Below, piece after piece: positions 58,683 through 64,000 of a stretch of 64,000 nt of DNA. The notes under the pieces were generated by a model. The model did not search any database. It was not told where the DNA came from and saw only the letters and a list, made by a program, of their open reading frames with translations. Where the stretch lies: NCBI GenBank assembly GCA_035546535.1, contig DASZWQ010000050.1:62001-126000 (forward strand). Direction: 5' to 3'. The position numbers and the translations under genes are program-made. Numbering within the stretch: position 1 is the first letter of the stretch; each line of letters opens with the position of its first letter. The stretch is from Pirellulales bacterium (GTDB lineage Bacteria; Planctomycetota; Planctomycetia; Pirellulales; JACPPG01).

Positions 58683-60941
58683 ATGGCCACGATCACGGAA
58701 CGACCACAACTGGAATCGCACGTCACCGCACTTTTTGAGCGGCTGCGTGCGAGAATCCGCCGCTACGTCGCCCTGGAAGGGGTGGGATTGTGCGTCGTCG
58801 CGCTGTGCTTGGCGTTCTGGTCGTGCCTGGCCTTGGACTGGGTGTTCGAGCCCGTCGCCTGGGTTCGCCGTGGGCTGCTGATTGCGGGCGCCGTCGCGAC
58901 GGGCGCGGTGTTCTATCAACTGGTCGTGCGGCGGCTGGCCGTGCCGCTACCCGATTCGCGATTGGCGCTACTACTCGAACGGCGCTTCCGCTCGTTCGAC
59001 GACAGCCTGCTGACCTCGGTCGACATGACGCAATCGGATCGGGAGTTGGGCGACCTCGCGCGCGAGATGCTCGACAGCACGCTCGGCGAGGCCGGCCGGC
59101 AGGCACAGCACGTGAAACTCGACGACGTCTTCCGGCGCGAGCCATTGCGGCGGGCCATCGGCAGCGCGGGATTATCCGCCGCTACGCTTGTCGTCGCCCT
59201 GCTGACCGTGCCTGGCACACTGCTGTTCGGCGTCGAACGATTGACCGGCATGACCAATGATCCCTGGCCACGGCGCGTGCGGCTCGTGGTGCCCGGTTTT
59301 GAGGATGGCGTGAAGGTCGTGGCTCGCGGCGACGACGTCGACGTGCTGGTGCAGGCCGATTTGTCGATGCCTTCGGTGCCGGAGGTCGTGCAGATTCGTT
59401 ATGTGACGGACGAGGGAGTGCGCGGTCGCGAGACCATGACCCGCACCGGGAACGCCGTGGCCAATCAGGACGCGTTCCAGGATTTTCGTCACACGTTTAA
59501 CAACGTGCTCTCTTCGTTGACTTTCGAAGTGGCCGGCGGTGACGCGCGCGTGCGCGACCTGGCGATCCACGTCGTCGACAGCCCGACGATCGCTGAAGCC
59601 ACGCTGGTCTGCGAATACCCCGGCTACATGAACCGCAGCCCCCGCGAGCTGCGCGTGACTGGCGCGATGCAGGTGCCGCTGGGGACGAAGGTGACCGTAC
59701 GGGCCCGGGCGAGCAAGGACCTGCGCCGCGCCGAGATCAGCTACCCGATCGACGCATCGACGAATCACACCGAGTCGATCGATCTGCCGCAGCAAGGAAA
59801 TGACCTGCGGACGATTCAATTCCAACTGCCCGATCTGGCGGCCGACACGACGCTGAACTTCACGCTGTTCGATACCGATGGCATTCACAATCGGCGACCG
59901 TTTGTCGTGTCGCTGTCGGCCGTCGCGGACGAGCCGCCGCAATTGTCGTTGCAATTGCAAGGGATCGGCTCGGCGATCACGCCGCTGGCCAGGCTCCCCT
60001 TGGTGGGCCAGATGGTCGACGATTACGGAGTGGCGTCAGCAGCGTTCCAGCTCACCGTAGATGACAAGGAGACCGTACGGGCGCCGCTGGCCGACGCGCC
60101 CGCGGGCCGTAGCGAGATCGAAGTCGACGAGGCGTTCGAGGTTCGTGATCTTGGCCTGAAGGCCGGGCAAAAGGTCCTCTTCGGCGCCGAGGCGCAGGAT
60201 GCCTATCACCTGGCCGACGGCGACCAGCCACACACGGCCACGAGCGAACGCTTTCAGCTCGACGTGGTCACGCCCGAGACGTTGCGCACCATGCTCGAAT
60301 CGCGCGAGCTCAACCTGCGGCAGCGGTTCGAGACGATCATCTCGGAAATGAGCGAAACGCGCGACTCGCTGGCCCAACCGCCGGAGTCCGGCGGGCAGCC
60401 AGCGGATGAAGACAAAAGCGATGCCGAATCGCCTGCCGACCAGGCGGCCACGGACCAACCGCCAAGCGCCGAGCACGCGGCTCAGCGGCATCCGAAACTC
60501 GATTTGCGCGTCGAGCGAGCCAAGCAAAATTGCGAGAAAAACGGGCAGGAAACGCTGGGCGTGGCAACTGGATTTGACGAGATCCTTGAAGAATTGGTTA
60601 ATAACCGCGTAGACACCGAAGAATTGCGGGTACGCTTAAGAAATAGGATCGCCGAGCCATTGCGCGGGATCGGCGAGCAGATGTTCCCCGAGTGCGACCG
60701 CCGGTTGCAGGCCTTGTTGACGGCGCCAGGCGACGCGACGGCCAGAACCGCGGCGATCGAACAGGCCGACGCGATCCTGGTGGCGATGGAACAAATCCGC
60801 GATCAAATGCTGGAGCTGGAGAGTTTTAACGAAGCGGTCGACATGCTGCGTTCGATCATCGGCTCGGAAAAGGCGTTGCAAGAACAGGTGCGCGAGCGTC
60901 AAAAGCGCAAGGTGCGCGACCTGCTGGAGGATTCGGAATGA
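58683..60941 (+). CDS. DUF4175-like membrane protein with C-terminal coiled coil
   Basis: The 752-residue protein starts at ATG 58683. Three hydrophobic helices occur in the first 190 residues: GLCVVALCLAFWSCLALDWVF, GLLIAGAVATGAVFYQLVV and AGLSAATLVVALLTVPGTLLFG. Between helices 2 and 3 a cytoplasmic-looking loop (ALLLERRFRSFDDSLLTSVDM) is typical of DUF4175-type proteins. Beta-rich Ig-like domains follow (about 195-530), including VDDYGVASAAFQLTVD. The last 220 residues are coiled coil broken by an acidic low-complexity linker (ADEDKSDAESPADQ). Its stop overlaps the next start (ATGA). It is probably an envelope component that contacts the coiled-coil product of the next gene. Confidence 0.82.
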   Translation: MATITERPQLESHVTALFERLRARIRRYVALEGVGLCVVALCLAFWSCLALDWVFEPVAWVRRGLLIAGAVATGAVFYQLVVRRLAVPLPDSRLALLLERRFRSFDDSLLTSVDMTQSDRELGDLAREMLDSTLGEAGRQAQHVKLDDVFRREPLRRAIGSAGLSAATLVVALLTVPGTLLFGVERLTGMTNDPWPRRVRLVVPGFEDGVKVVARGDDVDVLVQADLSMPSVPEVVQIRYVTDEGVRGRETMTRTGNAVANQDAFQDFRHTFNNVLSSLTFEVAGGDARVRDLAIHVVDSPTIAEATLVCEYPGYMNRSPRELRVTGAMQVPLGTKVTVRARASKDLRRAEISYPIDASTNHTESIDLPQQGNDLRTIQFQLPDLAADTTLNFTLFDTDGIHNRRPFVVSLSAVADEPPQLSLQLQGIGSAITPLARLPLVGQMVDDYGVASAAFQLTVDDKETVRAPLADAPAGRSEIEVDEAFEVRDLGLKAGQKVLFGAEAQDAYHLADGDQPHTATSERFQLDVVTPETLRTMLESRELNLRQRFETIISEMSETRDSLAQPPESGGQPADEDKSDAESPADQAATDQPPSAEHAAQRHPKLDLRVERAKQNCEKNGQETLGVATGFDEILEELVNNRVDTEELRVRLRNRIAEPLRGIGEQMFPECDRRLQALLTAPGDATARTAAIEQADAILVAMEQIRDQMLELESFNEAVDMLRSIIGSEKALQEQVRERQKRKVRDLLEDSE

Positions 60942-62830
60942 GCTGTAGCTCAAGCGCGCGACGAACGGGTAGCCCCCTGCCCTGCCTGGCGGCAATGCTT
61001 GTCGCGGTGGTTGGATGGAGCGTTATGGCGCGTGCCGACGAGCCCACCCCGCACGACGAGCAACAGCAGCAACCGGCCCCCGGCTCGGCCGCGGAGCTCG
61101 CCCGCGAACAACAGCAACTTGCCGAGAAATACAAGCGCTTCGAAGAAGTGCTCTTGCGCATGGCCGAGCTGACGGCTCCCACCGACCCGAAGCGGGCGGC
61201 ACTTCTGCGCAAAGCCGTGGCCGAGAGCAAGCACCAACTCATCGGCATGCAGCTCGACAAATTGGCGGAATTGCTGGGCCAGGATCGACTCTCGGTCGCG
61301 CTCAACAGCCAGAACGACGTCAACAAGGACCTGGCCGAGCTCTTGGATTTGCTGCTGACCGAGGAACGCGACAAGAGTCTGAAAGACGAGCGTGCCCGGC
61401 TGAAAGAGCAAATCCGCAAAGTCGGCGAGCTGATCAACAAAGAGCGGCAACTGCAAGGTCAAACCGCCGGCGGCGGCGAAATGCGCGAGCTGGCCCAGGG
61501 ACAGGGGAAAGTCGCGGAAGACGCGCGCAAACTGGCCGAGGAAATGAAACCGGCCGGTGAGAAAGAATCCAAGAACGGCAACGGCGAAAAGGGCAAAGAC
61601 GACGCGCAACAGGGAGACAACGAAAAACAAGATGCAGCCGACGGAAAACAAGGCCAGGGCGGCGACAAGTCCGACGACAAGAATCCAGGAGACAAATCCT
61701 CGGGCGATAGGGGCTCCGATCAATCCGGCAAATCGGGCGCGAAGAAGCCGTCTGACGACAATCAAAAGCCCGGTGACGAGAAGGGCAAGAAGCAGGACGC
61801 CGAGTCCGACGGCGAAAAGACCGACGACGAGAACGAAAAATCGCCGCAAGACGACAAAACGCCCGCGGAGTCGGGCCAAGGTCAACAAAGCAAAGGCGAC
61901 AAAAAGAGCGACAAGAAACAGGGACAGCAGAAACCCAACGAAGGTCAGCCCGGGCAACAAGGCGAGTCGCAAGACGGGCAGCAGCAGGATCAGGAGTCGC
62001 AGAAGCAGGACTCGTCCGCCTCGGCCCGCAAACGTGTCCAGGCAGCCCAGGAAAAAATGGAAGCGGCCCGACAAAAGCTGGAAAAAGCCCAGCGTGAAGG
62101 GGCCACCGAAGAGCAAGAAGCCGCGATTCGCGAGCTGGAGCAAGCCAAGGCCGAGCTGGAAGAGATCCTCCGTCAGCTCCGCGAAGAAGAACTGGAACGG
62201 ATGCTGGCCATGCTCGAAGGGCGCTTCCGTAAAATGCTGCAGGCCCAGGTCGAGGTTTACGAAGGAACCAAGCGCGTCGACCAGACGCCGCCAGCGGAAC
62301 GCGATCGCGACGACGAAATCGAGGCCGGTCGCTTGAGCCGTAAGGAATCGCAAATCGTGCTCGAAGCCGAAGGCGCCCTGGCCATCTTGCGTGAGGACGG
62401 TTCGGCCGTGGCCTTCCCCGAGGCAGTCGAGCAGATGCGCGAAGACATGGAGCTGATCGTCGGGCGACTCGCCAAGGGAGACGTCGGCGACCTCACCCAG
62501 GGCATCGAGGAAGACGTGATCGCGGCGCTGGAGGAGACGATCGAATCGCTGCAAAAGGCCCAGCAGGACATGGAAAAGCAGAAGCAGCAACAGGCGCAGG
62601 AGGGTGAGCCGCAGGAGCCGCCGCTGATCGACGGCCTGGCCGAGTTGAAAATGATCCGTTCGCTGCAAATGCGCATCAACCTGCGCACCAAGCGGCTGTC
62701 GCGGTTGGTCGAAGGCGAGGTTGGCCAGGCCGACAAGCCCGAGTTGCTCGAACAACTCGAGCGCCTCGCCGAGCGCGAAGAAAGCGTGTTCCGCGTCACG
62801 CGCGACATCGTTACAGGGAAGAACAAATGA
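60938..62830 (+). CDS. Secreted coiled-coil protein with a hydrophilic K/D/Q/G-rich domain
   Basis: ATG 60938 overlaps the previous stop (ATGA). The 630-residue product has a signal peptide (PLPCLAAMLVAVVGWSVMARA). Residues about 40-190 are coiled coil (AREQQQLAEKYKRFEEVLLRM, then KDERARLKEQIRKVGELI). Residues about 195-360 are extremely hydrophilic and repetitive: Lys, Asp, Glu, Gln, Gly, Ser with G-D-K, K-S-D and G-Q-Q motifs, and almost no hydrophobic residue. A second coiled coil (about 365-450: ARKRVQAAQEKMEAARQKLEKA) and a helical C-terminal domain follow. The middle is probably disordered. The reverse strand shows a 644-residue hydrophobic shadow frame caused by this composition. Confidence 0.85.
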   Translation: MSCSSSARRTGSPLPCLAAMLVAVVGWSVMARADEPTPHDEQQQQPAPGSAAELAREQQQLAEKYKRFEEVLLRMAELTAPTDPKRAALLRKAVAESKHQLIGMQLDKLAELLGQDRLSVALNSQNDVNKDLAELLDLLLTEERDKSLKDERARLKEQIRKVGELINKERQLQGQTAGGGEMRELAQGQGKVAEDARKLAEEMKPAGEKESKNGNGEKGKDDAQQGDNEKQDAADGKQGQGGDKSDDKNPGDKSSGDRGSDQSGKSGAKKPSDDNQKPGDEKGKKQDAESDGEKTDDENEKSPQDDKTPAESGQGQQSKGDKKSDKKQGQQKPNEGQPGQQGESQDGQQQDQESQKQDSSASARKRVQAAQEKMEAARQKLEKAQREGATEEQEAAIRELEQAKAELEEILRQLREEELERMLAMLEGRFRKMLQAQVEVYEGTKRVDQTPPAERDRDDEIEAGRLSRKESQIVLEAEGALAILREDGSAVAFPEAVEQMREDMELIVGRLAKGDVGDLTQGIEEDVIAALEETIESLQKAQQDMEKQKQQQAQEGEPQEPPLIDGLAELKMIRSLQMRINLRTKRLSRLVEGEVGQADKPELLEQLERLAEREESVFRVTRDIVTGKNK

Positions 62831-63870
62831 AGCGACGTGCAATATTGACACTGCTGCTGCTTGTGGTTGCGCGCGGTGCTGCACGCGCCGACTCGCACCC
62901 CGACGCGCTTGGCCAGATTCCCGTGATCAAGGCCGCGACCAACGACGAGGTGCAGAAGCGCGCGCTGGCCTACCTGACCGAGCGCCAGGCGGCGCCGGAG
63001 GTCAACACGGCGGCCGCGGCGATTTGGGCCGGCGACACGAGCGCCGCGACGGCGCTCGATCGGCTCGTGGCCACGATCGCCCTGGTTGAACCGCGGGCCA
63101 AGGCGCTTTTGGAACTCTGCGCTCATCAGCGCGAAGCGCGGGCCCTGGCCGCCCAGGATTGGCTCACGGCCGACGACACGCCCGCCTGGGTGCGCAACAA
63201 TCTCCGCTTGTATTACGGGCGCTGGTTGTCGCAGCAACGACTCTACGACGAATCGCTCGAGCAACTGGCCGGACTCGAACCAACGGACGTCGTCGATCCC
63301 GCCGCACTCTTGTTCTATCAGAGCGTGGCGCATCATCGTCTGCTGAACAAAACTGATGGGCTGCGTACGATCGACCGGCTTTTGAGTCAGGTTGTCGAAG
63401 GGCCCTCGCGCTATGTGACCGTGGCTGGGTTGATGCGCGAAGACCTCAAGGGGCTCGAAGATGATTCGCTCGATCACATCGCGCGGCGCATGGACGACAT
63501 TCGTCGGCGGCTGGATTTGGGCCGAGCGGGCGAAAAAGTGCGCAAAGAAGAAGACGGCGTCATCGCCTCGCTCGACAAACTCATCGAAGAGATGGAAAAA
63601 CAGCAGCAGCAACAACAGCAAAAGAACGCCGGCGGCGGCACCGCTCCCCCGTCCCAGCCCATGCCCGACAGCCGCATCGCCGCGGCCAAGGGACCTGGCG
63701 AAGTCGATCGCAAGAAGCTCGGCAACACGGCCGGGTGGGGCGACCTGCCGGCCAAGGAACGTGAAGAGGCCCTACAGCAGATCGGCAAGGATTTTCCCTC
63801 GCATTATCGAGATGTTATCGAGCAATACTTCAAGAAGCTGGCCACCGAAAAGGAACCGTCTGGTAAGTAG
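62827..63870 (+). CDS. Secreted helical-repeat protein with a glutamine run
   Basis: ATG 62827 overlaps the preceding stop (ATGA). The 347-residue product has a signal peptide (MKRRAILTLLLLVVARGAARAD). The body is all-helical with TPR-like pairs (LRLYYGRWLSQQRLYDESLEQLAGLE, then PAALLFYQSVAHHRLLNKTDGLRTID). Next comes DSLDHIARRMDDIRRRLDLGRAGEKVRKEEDGVIASLDKLIEEMEK, and a run of seven Gln. The C-terminal 80 residues contain RKKLGNTAGWGDLPAKEREEALQQIGKDFPSHYRDVIEQYFKKLA, a motif that I recognise as recurring at the ends of planctomycete operons of this type. The function is unknown. It is the ninth gene of the operon and is followed by one more gene at the window edge. Confidence 0.8.
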   Translation: MKRRAILTLLLLVVARGAARADSHPDALGQIPVIKAATNDEVQKRALAYLTERQAAPEVNTAAAAIWAGDTSAATALDRLVATIALVEPRAKALLELCAHQREARALAAQDWLTADDTPAWVRNNLRLYYGRWLSQQRLYDESLEQLAGLEPTDVVDPAALLFYQSVAHHRLLNKTDGLRTIDRLLSQVVEGPSRYVTVAGLMREDLKGLEDDSLDHIARRMDDIRRRLDLGRAGEKVRKEEDGVIASLDKLIEEMEKQQQQQQQKNAGGGTAPPSQPMPDSRIAAAKGPGEVDRKKLGNTAGWGDLPAKEREEALQQIGKDFPSHYRDVIEQYFKKLATEKEPSGK

Positions 63871-63938
63871 CATTGGGCCCTGACGTGAAACATCGACCGG
63901 ACCGATAGTCCGCCAAAAAGTCGAAGGAATATTCGCGC

Positions 63939-64000
63939 GTGGATTTTTTGATCGTAACAGTGTTGTTGATGGCATCGCCCGGCGTCCAAGTGCAGACGCT
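63939..64000 (+). CDS. Start of a further exported protein (truncated by window end)
   Basis: GTG 63939 opens MDFLIVTVLLMASPGVQVQT, a short hydrophobic signal peptide with a plausible cut after S-P-G or the following residues. GAAGGAAT lies about 10 bases upstream. Only 20 residues are visible. It is 68 bases behind the Gln-rich protein gene on the same strand and is probably the tenth gene of the operon. The gap between them holds no feature. Confidence 0.5.
   Translation, partial: MDFLIVTVLLMASPGVQVQT

Noticed and set aside
60950-62884. 644-codon open frame on the minus strand, very hydrophobic
   Set aside because: It is the antisense of the K/D/Q-rich coiled-coil gene: Lys, Gln and Glu codons read backwards give Leu and Phe. 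It has no signal, start context or domain of its own.
1-64000. CRISPR arrays, insertion sequences, prophage or plasmid genes
   Set aside because: No regularly spaced direct repeats, transposase, integrase or phage structural gene was seen on either strand.

Overview
The window reads as a chromosomal segment of a planctomycete, most likely from the Pirellulales. The DNA is GC-rich. Several families are typical of that group: a ThuA / membrane-bound-dehydrogenase-like / PVC-type cytochrome c giant at 7276-11577, a small FSLRAL-type membrane protein at 6302-6541, a conserved coiled-coil protein at 14365-14859, a GYF_2/TM2 protein at 36334-37122, and a long MoxR-DUF58-BatA-VWA operon from 45988 to the right edge. 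No phage, insertion sequence, rRNA operon or CRISPR array is visible. The only RNA gene found is tRNA-Cys(GCA) at 38181-38251, which has a near-consensus promoter and a factor-independent terminator.

Layout. 1-7.1 kb: the end of a secreted protein, a ceramidase-like hydrolase (-), holA (DNA polymerase III delta), a proline/alanine-rich lipoprotein, a sarcosine/N-methyltryptophan oxidase, and two small membrane proteins (-). 7.3-14.9 kb: the giant haem protein, a SNF2 helicase translationally coupled to a protein of unknown function (-), and a small coiled-coil protein. 15.0-25.9 kb: a co-directional run of ten genes, comprising an alpha/beta hydrolase, an adenylate-forming enzyme of LuxE/PaaK type, an aldehyde dehydrogenase/acyl reductase, an iron-dependent alcohol dehydrogenase, a PQQ-type propeller lipoprotein, a HemW-like radical SAM enzyme, a UbiC-like (DUF98) protein, a GT4 glycosyltransferase, a hotdog thioesterase and a LolD-type ABC ATPase. 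Taken together they could activate a carboxylic acid, reduce it to an alcohol, modify it and export the product; this is inference.

25.9-39.6 kb is a mixed, mostly housekeeping or hypothetical region: DUF420 protein, leucine-carboxyl-methyltransferase-like enzyme, D-cysteine desulfhydrase family, amidohydrolase, YjbR, a cysteine-rich outer-membrane-type protein, a TlpA-like thioredoxin, a GYF_2/TM2 pair, a frameshifted M41-like metalloprotease gene, tRNA-Cys and a GNAT acetyltransferase. 40.1-44.6 kb is a central-carbon cluster: PPi-type phosphofructokinase, HAD phosphatase, 6-phosphogluconate dehydrogenase and an SDR. 44.8-45.3 kb holds an HU-family gene with an elaborate palindromic upstream region.

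45.7-64.0 kb is the most striking part. Behind a good sigma-70-like promoter with a leader of about 270 nt lie at least ten co-directional, largely overlapping genes: a 1646-residue PQQ/TPR protein, a squalene-cyclase-repeat protein, a MoxR AAA+ ATPase, a DUF58 protein, two large membrane proteins with VWA-like domains, a DUF4175-like membrane/coiled-coil protein, a secreted protein with a very hydrophilic K/D/Q/G-rich middle, a helical Gln-rich secreted protein, and the start of a further secreted protein. MoxR-DUF58-VWA modules are known generally as chaperone-like systems. The accessory set here points to a large envelope or periplasmic machine whose substrate cannot be read from the sequence.

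Smaller curiosities include two intergenic heptanucleotide tandem repeats, several dispersed palindromic repeats and recurrent TACAAT-type promoters.
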